Shown: one piece after another, positions 21,388-27,489 of the stretch
How the letters are laid out: each line of letters opens with the position of its first letter
How positions within the stretch are numbered: position 1 is the first letter of the stretch
The notes under the pieces: model-generated
Seen by the model: the letters and a program-made list of their open reading frames with translations, nothing else
Database searches by the model: none
What the model was told of the DNA's origin: nothing
DNA from: CAZERT01 sp964630015
GTDB lineage: Bacteria; Patescibacteriota; Microgenomatia; UBA10105; UBA927
DNA: 33,339 bases
Direction: 5' to 3'
Assembly (NCBI GenBank): GCA_964630015.1
Contig: CAZVTJ010000004.1
Coordinates: 1-33,339 of the forward strand
Made by a program: the position numbers and the translations under genes

Positions 21388-22071
21388 TTAGGGCGAGGTT
21401 GGCATTTGTTCGCCTATATACATCAATTCCCCATTTTTGATCAGAAACCATTCTTCTGTTTTCTCTGAGACAGTCGTCCAATTCCAAAAGTTTTTCTTCC
21501 AGACTTGAGAAACATCGAATTTTAGGTAACGGATATACTCGTCACCTTTAAATGGTCTGTACTCAAAGATCTGAATTACACCCATTTTGATTTCAGGTGT
21601 ATTAAGCTTGCACGACGGACCATGAAATATTTGCCCAAGCTTAATTTCCAAATTTGGAATTTGAGTTCCATAGCGGAATGCGTTTCCGGATCGAAAAATG
21701 GCGATGTTCATGGCGCCGGATGGATCATAGTAAACGGATATAAATCCGTTCTTTTCTAAATCCAGGGTTGACCATACACCATTCGCCTCCCGCAAAGGAG
21801 AATACCAGTTAGGCCCGTAAATCGCTTTCATCGCATTTTCCACCGTTTGCCCTTTTAAATCCAGATACTGGAGCTCCTCAAAACTTAATTGAGAGTTCAA
21901 TGGTTCCGGTGGTACTGTCAAAGTTGCAATGGGTTTTGGTTCCCCTGGAGTTGCTTTTTGAAAAACCAGCGTCGGCGTGACGACCCCAGCATTAACATCC
22001 TGCTGGGCACAACCGGCCACAAGTGCGGCCAATACGACAAACACAAACAATACGAGCAATTTTTTCGACAT
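21388..22071 (-). CDS. Predicted lipoprotein of unknown function
   Basis: 227 residues. The signal sequence KKLLVLFVFVVLAALVAGC ends in a lipobox (LVAGC), so the cysteine at residue 21 should be lipid-modified. A Thr/Pro linker precedes a globular domain with many aromatic residues (GPNWYSPLREANGVWSTLDLEKNGFISVYYDPSG, KKNFWNWTTVSEKTEEWFLIKNGEL). No family recognised. ATG 22071 has a good AGGAGGAATATC ribosome site. A consensus promoter 250 bases upstream gives it a long structured leader. Confidence 0.8.
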   Translation of the reverse strand: MSKKLLVLFVFVVLAALVAGCAQQDVNAGVVTPTLVFQKATPGEPKPIATLTVPPEPLNSQLSFEELQYLDLKGQTVENAMKAIYGPNWYSPLREANGVWSTLDLEKNGFISVYYDPSGAMNIAIFRSGNAFRYGTQIPNLEIKLGQIFHGPSCKLNTPEIKMGVIQIFEYRPFKGDEYIRYLKFDVSQVWKKNFWNWTTVSEKTEEWFLIKNGELMYIGEQMPTSP

Positions 22072-22322
22072 GATATTCCTCCTCAGGATATCGTTTAAAA
22101 AATGATTTAACGATTCAAACGTACTGAATCGGTCGTACGGAATGGATTCAAACTAATTAAACCCATACTGCACGACCGATCCGTAGAGGATCAATGTCGA
22201 TTTACCTTTCCTGCATGCCTTTTAAGGTGCCTATCGGCAAAAACATCGATAGATGTACTTCCTACTAAAACCAAAACACGCACCAGTTGGCGCGTGCTTA
22301 ATTCTGGCAGGAGGTAAACATG
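22072..22322 (-). promoter_or_regulatory. Long structured 5' leader of the lipoprotein gene
   Basis: From the promoter at 22329-22357 the minus-strand transcript would run about 250 bases before the start codon. In order it contains ACCTCCT at its very 5' end (complementary to the AGGAGG ribosome site) and a GC-rich hairpin (plus-strand 22277-22296) followed by TTTTGGTTTT that resembles a terminator. An ACATC/GATGT hairpin with T5 follows, then an inverted repeat ATCGGTCGT/ACGACCGAT (22128-22136 and 22172-22180). Two GATTCAAAC direct repeats lie 33 bases apart (plus-strand 22112 and 22145). This looks like a conditional leader; the ligand or factor is unknown. Confidence 0.4.
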
Positions 22323-22328
22323 AAAAGT

Positions 22329-22357
22329 ATTATAGGCTATAATCCTCAATTTGTCAA
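22329..22357 (-). promoter_or_regulatory. Consensus promoter TTGACA-17-TATAAT (minus strand)
   Basis: A perfect sigma-70-type promoter on the minus strand: TTGACA at 22357-22352 and TATAAT at 22334-22329, spacer 17. It points to the lipoprotein gene. Its -35 overlaps, on the opposite strand, the TTGTCA -35 of the plus-strand gene at 22390. Confidence 0.8.
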
Positions 22358-22380
22358 GACTATGGGATATATGTTACTAT
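22351..22380 (+). promoter_or_regulatory. Promoter TTGTCA-18-TACTAT (plus strand)
   Basis: -35 TTGTCA (22351-22356), -10 TACTAT (22375-22380), ATG 9 bases later at 22390. Shares its -35 bases with the divergent promoter. Confidence 0.5.
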
Positions 22381-22389
22381 TAGTTTATT

Positions 22390-22620
22390 ATGTCGCCTGA
22401 TAATAATCCAAATAAAAAACCCGATACAAAAATTAGCCATTTAATTGACCTAACAACCGGTCATGTTGTTGCAGGAGGCAAACTTGGTATCGACGATATG
22501 ATGAGGTCTTTTCAGGAAGCAGCAACAGCACTTGGTGAAATGCTGGGTAAAGATCCAAGTAAAGTAACCTTTCAGGAATATCTTGAATTTTTACAATCAC
22601 AAAATCCTACGGAAAAGTAA
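22390..22620 (+). CDS. Small hypothetical protein
   Basis: 76 residues, acidic and soluble: SHLIDLTTGHVVAGGKLGIDDMMRSFQEAATALGEMLGKDPSKVTFQEYLEFLQSQNP. Reads as two or three helices; no family recognised. The start follows a -10 box by 9 bases with no Shine-Dalgarno, suggesting a leaderless mRNA. It sits between the lipoprotein gene and rplK. Confidence 0.6.
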   Translation: MSPDNNPNKKPDTKISHLIDLTTGHVVAGGKLGIDDMMRSFQEAATALGEMLGKDPSKVTFQEYLEFLQSQNPTEK

Positions 22621-22628
22621 TTCCCATC

Positions 22629-22657
22629 TTGGAACACCCTTGTTTTTCTGTTATACT
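22629..22657 (+). promoter_or_regulatory. Promoter TTGGAA-17-TATACT of rplK-rplA
   Basis: -35 TTGGAA (22629-22634) and -10 TATACT (22652-22657). The leader of about 125 bases contains a GAAACG/CGTTTC hairpin and could hold an autoregulatory site for L1, as known in other bacteria (not demonstrated here). Confidence 0.6.
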
Positions 22658-22790
22658 TCCCCTACCTCGCATTTTGTGAGGGAGAAACGGATACTCGTTT
22701 CGACCAAAGAATATCTTTCAACTGAATTCTTCTTTCGTCGATCCTCCGTTTTTCCTTCCCCAACGCAGGAGTCTATAAAGGAGTATTGCT

Positions 22791-23219
22791 ATGGCAACAA
22801 AAAAGGTCAAAACACTCATTAAATTAAACCTCAAAGCCGGCGAAGCAACAGCTGCACCTCCGGTCGGCCCGGCACTTGGCCAACACGGCGTTCCGATCAT
22901 GGAATTCATCAAAGCCTACAACGAGCGCACAGCCAAGCTCAAAGGCCAGATCATTCCGGCAGTCATTACGGTATTTGAAGACCGAACATTTACTTTCATC
23001 ACCAAGCTCCCGCCGGTTGCCGCCATGATCAAAAAAACCCTTGCACTTGCTAAGGCAAGCGGAAAAGCGGGTAAGGAATTTGCGGGAAAGCTTACCAAAG
23101 AGCAGGTCAAGCAGATCGCAACGGATAAATTACCGGACTTAAACACAACAAACGTAGAAGCAGCCATGAAAGTCGTAGCAGGCACTGCCCGATCGATGGG
23201 CGTTCAGGTGGAGGCATAA
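22791..23219 (+). CDS. rplK: 50S ribosomal protein L11
   Basis: 142 residues, full length. Classic L11 segments: IKLNLKAGEATAAPPVGPALGQHGVPIMEFIKAYNERT, FTFITKLPPVAAMIKKTL, and the C-terminal RNA-binding domain ending VAGTARSMGVQVE. L11 forms the GTPase-associated centre with 23S rRNA and L10-L12. AAAGGAG ribosome site 7 bases before the ATG. Followed by rplA with 1 base between. Confidence 0.97.
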   Translation: MATKKVKTLIKLNLKAGEATAAPPVGPALGQHGVPIMEFIKAYNERTAKLKGQIIPAVITVFEDRTFTFITKLPPVAAMIKKTLALAKASGKAGKEFAGKLTKEQVKQIATDKLPDLNTTNVEAAMKVVAGTARSMGVQVEA

Positions 23220-23220
23220 T

Positions 23221-24027
23221 ATGGGAAAAGTACGCAAAGTAGTATTGGGTGACGAAGAACAGGAAATGGAGCAAAAACGCCGTGCGGAAGCCCGTCGGGA
23301 AACCAAAAAATCCAAAAAGGAAACGGAAAAACCGGAAGCTGAAGCGGAAGCTATCTCCACGGAAGAACCAAAAGAAACCGGCAAAAAAGCAAAAAAGGCC
23401 AAAAAGGAAGGTGAAGTAGTTGTCCATAAACACGGGAAAAAATATGTGGAAGCCCGTGCAATGGTGGACCGGACCAAACTCTACCCGATTGCCGAGGCTA
23501 TTTCCCTCATGAAAAAAACGAGCATTTCCAAGTTCGACGGCACCGTGGAGCTCCATATCACGATCAACGTGCTGGCAAACAACAATAAAAAAGACCTCCG
23601 CGGAGAAGTGTCCCTTCCCCACGGAACCGGCAAAAAGATCAACGTGGCTGTAGCAGATGATGCGCTTATTGCCCGTGTGGAACAGGGAAAGATCGATTTT
23701 GACATCCTTGTTGCCCACCCGTCCATGATGCCAAAGCTTGCAAAAGTCGCCCGGATTCTTGGACCTAAAGGCTTGATGCCCAATCCAAAAACCGGAACCG
23801 TTACACCTGATACCGAAAAGCGCGTCAAAGAGCTTTCCAGCGGCCAGGTGACGTTCAAGACCGAACCGGATAATCCGCTCATCCACATGGTGGTCGGAAA
23901 GGTCAGCTTCCCGGAAACCCAAATTACGGAAAATATTCAGGCAGTGATTGGGGCTATCGGCAAAGGCAAAATCAGCCGGGTAACGATCGCCTCGACCATG
24001 GGGCCGGGAATAAAACTGGCGATCTAA
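23221..24027 (+). CDS. rplA: 50S ribosomal protein L1 with charged N-terminal extension
   Basis: 268 residues. The canonical L1 begins near residue 70 (HGKKYVEARAMVDRTKLYPIAEAISLMKKTSISKFDGTVELHI), with the diagnostic ARILGPKGLMPNPKTGTVT and the C-terminal ISRVTIASTMGPGIKL. The first 65 or so residues are an extra Lys/Glu-rich tail (EEQEMEQKRRAEARRETKKSKKETEK...KKAKKAKKEGE), probably disordered. L1 binds the 23S rRNA stalk and, in many bacteria, its own mRNA leader. Starts 1 base after rplK's stop. Confidence 0.96.
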   Translation: MGKVRKVVLGDEEQEMEQKRRAEARRETKKSKKETEKPEAEAEAISTEEPKETGKKAKKAKKEGEVVVHKHGKKYVEARAMVDRTKLYPIAEAISLMKKTSISKFDGTVELHITINVLANNNKKDLRGEVSLPHGTGKKINVAVADDALIARVEQGKIDFDILVAHPSMMPKLAKVARILGPKGLMPNPKTGTVTPDTEKRVKELSSGQVTFKTEPDNPLIHMVVGKVSFPETQITENIQAVIGAIGKGKISRVTIASTMGPGIKLAI

Positions 24028-24044
24028 AGAGTATCTTCGAGGCA

Positions 24045-24110
24045 TCGCGGTTCGAGGCATCGTGTCTTCGAAATACGAAGAATGACGAATCGCGAAGATG
24101 CGAACTACGA
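24045..24110. repeat. Dispersed TTCG/CGAA-rich repeat, copy 1
   Basis: Starts TCGCGGTTCGAGGCATCGT and continues with alternating TTCG and CGAA words that can fold back on each other. A related copy lies after rplL (25247-25307); the first 19 bases match at 18 positions. Confidence 0.6.
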
Positions 24111-24120
24111 AGCTACGATA

Positions 24121-24149
24121 TTGAACATACGCCGATCGTATGGTATAGT
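24121..24149 (+). promoter_or_regulatory. Promoter TTGAAC-17-TATAGT of rplJ-rplL
   Basis: -35 TTGAAC (24121-24126), -10 TATAGT (24144-24149), 17-base spacer. It starts the L10 leader. Confidence 0.7.
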
Positions 24150-24155
24150 CCATTT

Positions 24156-24290
24156 TGTACCTGTAGACCGTGGGTGTCCCGAGCATAGTCGAAGGACTTA
24201 ATTTCCTACCGAGGGTGCCGCAGATTACCTATTGTTGGTATTGGTTTTGGGGCACTTCTTGTATACAGGAGTGCTTTTTTTATTGGCAAA
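24156..24290 (+). promoter_or_regulatory. L10-type ribosomal protein leader with attenuator
   Basis: The leader begins TGTACCTGTAGACCGTGGGTG and contains TTAATTTCCTACCGAGGGTG and GCCGCAGATTACC. From memory these resemble conserved parts of the L10 leader (Rfam L10_leader) that binds L10(L12)4 to control rplJL. It ends in a terminator hairpin just before the ribosome site, so attenuation is the likely mechanism. An extra TCC...GGA hairpin (about 24177-24196) is inserted in the middle. Confidence 0.7.
24252..24281 (+). terminator. Attenuator terminator in the L10 leader
   Basis: Stem GCACTTCT (24252-24259) / AGGAGTGC (24267-24274), 7-base loop, T7 tract. The ribosome site GGGGGTGA for rplJ starts 10 bases later. 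Confidence 0.75.
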
Positions 24291-24309
24291 GGGGGTGAAT
24301 ACAAAATCA

Positions 24310-24822
24310 ATGGCAACACAGAAAAAAATTGATGCAGTCGCACAGATCGCAGATAAAATCAGCCGGACAAAATCCATGATTTTTGCCGATTATGTGGGAC
24401 TTAAACACAAACAACTTGAGGGACTGAGAAAATCGCTTGCAAAAGTGGATGCAGAATTTTCCGTAACGAAAAACACGCTTATTGCCCGTGCATTGGGTGA
24501 TAAAGCGGAAACGGCTAAACCGATGCTCAAACACAGCACCGCAACCATTTTCAGCTATTCCGATGAAGTCTCTGGACTTAAGGAGTTGCTCAAGTTTTTC
24601 AAAACCGCAGGCGTTGGCAGCGCAAAAGGCGGCATGATCGGATCAACACTATTATCCGATGCAGACGTTAAAAAACTGTCAACAATCCCGGGCCGGGAAG
24701 TCCTTTTAGGGCAACTCGCCGGACAACTGATGGCGCCAGTCCAGGGGCTTCACTATGCCCTTCGCTGGAACCTCCAGTCACTTGTTACCGTATTGGGTAA
24801 CGTACAAAAGAAAAAATCATAA
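24310..24822 (+). CDS. rplJ: 50S ribosomal protein L10
   Basis: 170 residues from ATG 24310. L10 features: KIDAVAQIADKISRTKSMIFADYVGLKHKQLEGLRKSLAKVDAEFSVTKNTLIARAL, then LKELLKFFKTAGVG, and the C-terminal helix (VLLGQLAGQLMAPVQGLHYALRWNLQSLVTVL) that carries L12 dimers. GGGGGTGA lies about 11 bases before this ATG, which decides it over upstream in-frame codons lying in the attenuator. Cotranscribed with rplL, 20 bases downstream. Confidence 0.95.
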   Translation: MATQKKIDAVAQIADKISRTKSMIFADYVGLKHKQLEGLRKSLAKVDAEFSVTKNTLIARALGDKAETAKPMLKHSTATIFSYSDEVSGLKELLKFFKTAGVGSAKGGMIGSTLLSDADVKKLSTIPGREVLLGQLAGQLMAPVQGLHYALRWNLQSLVTVLGNVQKKKS

Positions 24823-24842
24823 CATTTAAAAAAGGAGTTACT

Positions 24843-25226
24843 ATGGCAAAATTAACAAAAGACGATATTTTGAAGGCGGTTGAGGAAATGACCGTTCTTG
24901 AACTTGCAGATCTTGTGAAAGCGCTTGAAGAAAAATTCGGCGTTTCCGCAGCACCGGTTGCCGTTGCAGCCGCAGCAGCACCCGCAGAAGCAGGTGAAGC
25001 AAAAGAAGAACAGACCGTCTTCAACGTGGTATTAACGGAAGCAGGAGCTAACAAAATCGGCGCAATCAAAGCAGTGCGCGAACTTGTTCCGACCCTTGGC
25101 CTTCAGGAAGCAAAAGCCCTTGTGGAAGCAGCTCCCAAGGAAGTTCTGACGGGTCTTAATAAATCAGCAGCGGAAGAAGCAAAGAAAAAGCTCGAAGCAG
25201 CTGGTGCAAAAGTCGAATTGAAGTAA
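24843..25226 (+). CDS. rplL: 50S ribosomal protein L7/L12
   Basis: 127 residues. N-terminal dimerisation part ILKAVEEMTVLELADLVKALEEKFGVSAAP, an alanine-rich hinge (VAVAAAAAPAEAGEAKEE) and C-terminal factor-binding domain (VVLTEAGANKIGAIKAVRELVPTLGLQEAKALVEAAPKEVLTGLNKSAAEEAKKKLEAAGAKVELK). Ribosome site AAAGGAG 5 bases before ATG. rpoB does not follow; the unit closes with a repeat and a terminator. Confidence 0.97.
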   Translation: MAKLTKDDILKAVEEMTVLELADLVKALEEKFGVSAAPVAVAAAAAPAEAGEAKEEQTVFNVVLTEAGANKIGAIKAVRELVPTLGLQEAKALVEAAPKEVLTGLNKSAAEEAKKKLEAAGAKVELK

Positions 25227-25246
25227 GAGCATACGCTCTTGAATCT

Positions 25247-25307
25247 TCGCGGTTCGAAGCATCGTACCTTCGTTTATACGAATTACGGACAACGAAGAAA
25301 CGAAGAT
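25247..25307. repeat. Dispersed TTCG/CGAA-rich repeat, copy 2
   Basis: Begins TCGCGGTTCGAAGCATCGT, near-identical to copy 1 at 24045, and ends CGAAGAT. Just before it, AAGAGC-ATAC-GCTCTT (25225-25240) forms a hairpin on rplL's stop codon. Confidence 0.6.
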
Positions 25308-25328
25308 ACAAACAATGAAAATCCAAAG

Positions 25329-25349
25329 CCCCGCTCCGGCGGGGTTTTT
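25329..25349 (+). terminator. Intrinsic terminator after rplL
   Basis: CCCCGC-TCCG-GCGGGG stem-loop followed by T5 (25345-25349). Confidence 0.88.
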
Positions 25350-25357
25350 GGTGGGAA

Positions 25358-26020
25358 TTATGAAGTCGATTCGACGATCGCAAGAAGAGCCCCTTTATTG
25401 CGGATAACTATTTTCTTGTTTGCGATATCAATACTGCCTTCCTTTTTGAACTCCTCCAGATACCGGCTAACCGTTTCGCGGCTTGTATTGATCCAGGTGG
25501 CAATCTGCTGGTGCGAAAGCGGCACAACCCATCCTGCCGAGACCGCTTTATCTTCACCTCCCTGAAATGCTTCGGAAAACTGCAAAAGCATAAATGCCAA
25601 ACTTTTTTTTGTCGATTCCGTCATCAAAAGCTCAATCCGCTTAAAATACGAGTCCATCATTTTTCCCGATGTCACTACAAGATCAAAAAGAAGATCCGGG
25701 TTTTGCCGCAGGAACGTTACGAATTCTCCAAACGGTGCACAATATGCCTCAACTGTACTCATCGCTTCGAAGTTATATCTGCTTTCGGTATTGGAAAATC
25801 CGATAAGTGTCGGGAAATGCCATCCGGCTTTATAGATAAACAGGCTCACTTCCTTTCCGCTGTCGGAAACGGTGTAGAGCCGTACATGCCCGTGTTTGAT
25901 GAAATATACGTTCGTAAAGGGATCCAAATCGCGGATAATCGTATCGCCCTTTTTACACCGTACGGTGGGATACGTGGAAAAAAACTTTTTTAGCGCTGCT
26001 TTGTCTTCCGTTTCCTGCAT
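25358..26020 (-). CDS. Crp/Fnr-family transcriptional regulator
   Basis: 220 residues. N-terminal cyclic-nucleotide-binding-type beta barrel (VRCKKGDTIIRDLDPFTNVYFIKHGHVRLYTVSDSGKEVSLFIYKAGWHFP), a long dimer helix (SGKMMDSYFKRIELLMTESTKKSLAFMLLQFSEAF) and a C-terminal winged helix-turn-helix (VPLSHQQIATWINTSRETVSRYLEEFKKEGSIDI). The usual cAMP-pocket R-S motif is not present and no N-terminal Fnr cysteines are seen, so the effector is unknown. It ends right after the rplL terminator. Confidence 0.9.
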   Translation of the reverse strand: MQETEDKAALKKFFSTYPTVRCKKGDTIIRDLDPFTNVYFIKHGHVRLYTVSDSGKEVSLFIYKAGWHFPTLIGFSNTESRYNFEAMSTVEAYCAPFGEFVTFLRQNPDLLFDLVVTSGKMMDSYFKRIELLMTESTKKSLAFMLLQFSEAFQGGEDKAVSAGWVVPLSHQQIATWINTSRETVSRYLEEFKKEGSIDIANKKIVIRNKGALLAIVESTS

Positions 26021-26059
26021 ACCGTGGAAAACTACCGCCTACATACAACATCTTCCATC

Positions 26060-26106
26060 ATCTTACCCATAAAGAGAGGGCTTTGTCAAAATAATACGTC
26101 TATTAT
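26060..26106 (-). promoter_or_regulatory. crp-like gene promoter with upstream palindrome
   Basis: On the minus strand, TTGACA (26089-26084) and TAAGAT (26065-26060) are 18 bases apart, about 40 bases before ATG 26020. Directly upstream lies ATAATA-CGTC-TATTAT (26091-26106), a perfect 6-base-arm palindrome. It could be the regulator's own operator. Confidence 0.55.
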
Positions 26107-26134
26107 GTCGCACATTGTATTTTCTTTCCCAAAG

Positions 26135-26143
26135 TTATCCACA
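26135..26143. promoter_or_regulatory. Single consensus DnaA box TTATCCACA
   Basis: A perfect 9-base DnaA box in the 260-base gap between divergent genes, next to an A+T-rich run. Only one is seen, so it is a possible DnaA-binding or chance site rather than an origin. Confidence 0.35.
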
Positions 26144-26158
26144 ATTTTTTTATCACCC

Positions 26159-26188
26159 TTGACAATGTACGACAACGGGTGATATGGT
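26159..26188 (+). promoter_or_regulatory. Promoter TTGACA-18-TATGGT
   Basis: -35 TTGACA (26159-26164), -10 TATGGT (26183-26188). The predicted leader to ATG 26283 is about 90 bases; no feature is recognised in it. Confidence 0.5.
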
Positions 26189-26282
26189 GCGATTACATTA
26201 GATATAGATTGATCATGGACGGGAAATTGAATGTAGCGCGTTAGAACAATCTAAACACTTCATTACATACCCGAAATAACAT

Positions 26283-26483
26283 ATGGCAATGGGAGACGCC
26301 TGGCCAGATTTATTAACAGTACGGGAAGTTGCAAAAATTTTGCGTGTTTCCCCACTGACGATTAAACGCTGGGGTAAACGGGGAAAGCTTCCTGCCATCC
26401 GGATCAATTCCCGTGGTGACCGCCGGTACAAAAAGGAAGCCGTCATGTGGCTCTTGGGACTCCAACAAAAAGGCGAGCTTTAA
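26283..26483 (+). CDS. Excisionase/MerR-like helix-turn-helix protein (HTH_17)
   Basis: 66 residues forming one DNA-binding domain: LLTVREVAKILRVSPLTIKRWGKRGKLPAIRINSRGDRRYKKEAVMWLLG. The T-V-x-E-V-A-x-x-L-x-V-S-x-x-T-I-x-R-W motif and the R-R-Y-x-x-x-x-V tail are typical of phage excisionases and small transcription factors. No integrase is near, so it may be a stand-alone regulator. Its stop overlaps galT's stop by 4 bases (converging). ATG 26289 is an alternative start. Confidence 0.8.
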   Translation: MAMGDAWPDLLTVREVAKILRVSPLTIKRWGKRGKLPAIRINSRGDRRYKKEAVMWLLGLQQKGEL

Positions 26484-27448
26484 ACGCTTCGGAGAAGCTC
26501 TGCAGCAGTGGCCGGGTCCAAAATATTCACGGATAATCCCGTTCCGAGTTCAAATCCCGCGCGGTGGATCAGGCGCGGCGTAATGCGGATAAACCAATGG
26601 TCCGAATGGGAAATATAATAATTATAGACAAACGGATCCGTGGATTTTTTTGAAATCGGGGTATTAGGCTGTGCCATCGCTTTTTCCATACGCCTGAGCG
26701 TTCCTGAAAGCATCGGCGCGAGCGCCTGCAGGTCTTCCCCATGAAGGTCAGCAAACGTGCCACTCGGGATTTTTGGCACAATCCAGGTTTCCAGAGGCCA
26801 CTGGGAAAATTCCGGACAGTAGGAAATGAATTTCTCCGATTCTTCCACAATGTTTGCAATCGGCTCCCGGGAAAGTGCATCCAGCGTAATTTGGCGCGGC
26901 ACAACAACAAGCTGGCTGTGCGGATGCTTCAGGCTTGCTCCGGCCTGCACACCATGATTGCAGAAAATCATCACATGACCATGGGACATATGGACCCGAA
27001 ACCGGTTACGGTATACCCGAAGAATCTGCGCCACATGATCAACGGGTAATTTCTCGATATCATCACTACAGCTTGGACCATGGATTATTACTTCATGGAT
27101 ATCCGTAATCGGGTATTTGTTTGGCACCACGCGCGCCATCCATCCAGGTGTATCCGGTTCCCCTTCCCCCAACCGGTACACTTCCGGCGGCGTCATGAAT
27201 TCATTTCCAACGCAAAATGGGCAGGAGCTTGCCGGGTGGATGGAAGGATCCGGCATGGAAACACGGATTGCGCGGGGTGCCGAGTGGAGATACTGTGGCG
27301 ATTCACCACTGGTCTGATCCGGAGGGCATACTGCGGGCTGAAAGGGGATTTTTTTATCACTGAGGCCATCATCGCGCGGCCTATTGCTTCTGGTTGGGGC
27401 TATGACCACCCACCGCTTTGTTGTGGAATCCGGAACATATTTGGCCAT
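26480..27448 (-). CDS. galT: Galactose-1-phosphate uridylyltransferase
   Basis: 322 residues. HIT-superfamily nucleotidyl transferase with the active-site H-P-H (LKHPHSQLVVVPR) preceded by FCNHGVQAGAS, a zinc pair in ASSCPFCVGNE, and VVPNKYPI. It swaps UMP between UDP-glucose and galactose-1-phosphate through a uridylyl-histidine. Together with GalU it handles UDP-hexose supply. ATG 27448 follows a TATAGT box by 6 bases, so the mRNA is probably leaderless. Confidence 0.88.
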   Translation of the reverse strand: MAKYVPDSTTKRWVVIAPTRSNRPRDDGLSDKKIPFQPAVCPPDQTSGESPQYLHSAPRAIRVSMPDPSIHPASSCPFCVGNEFMTPPEVYRLGEGEPDTPGWMARVVPNKYPITDIHEVIIHGPSCSDDIEKLPVDHVAQILRVYRNRFRVHMSHGHVMIFCNHGVQAGASLKHPHSQLVVVPRQITLDALSREPIANIVEESEKFISYCPEFSQWPLETWIVPKIPSGTFADLHGEDLQALAPMLSGTLRRMEKAMAQPNTPISKKSTDPFVYNYYISHSDHWFIRITPRLIHRAGFELGTGLSVNILDPATAAELLRSV

Positions 27449-27454
27449 ACTTTA

Positions 27455-27460
27455 ACTATA
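27455..27460 (-). promoter_or_regulatory. -10 box TATAGT of galT
   Basis: Minus-strand TATAGT, 6 bases before ATG 27448; the -35 is weak. Confidence 0.4.
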
Positions 27461-27489
27461 CACTACCGACACGTTGAGTCCAGAATGAA

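Noticed and set aside
22320..22400. 26-codon ORF with a perfect AGGAGG ribosome site before its ATG
   Set aside because: The AGGAGG is better explained as the complement of ACCTCCT at the 5' end of the minus-strand leader. The ORF spans two promoters and its end overlaps the next gene's start.
23107..24186. Long minus-strand ORF of 359 codons across rplK-rplA
   Set aside because: Antisense shadow of two clear ribosomal protein genes; rich in F, H and R as expected from reverse reading of Lys/Glu codons.
26135..26143. Replication origin
   Set aside because: Only one DnaA box, no dnaA/dnaN nearby and no clustered repeats.
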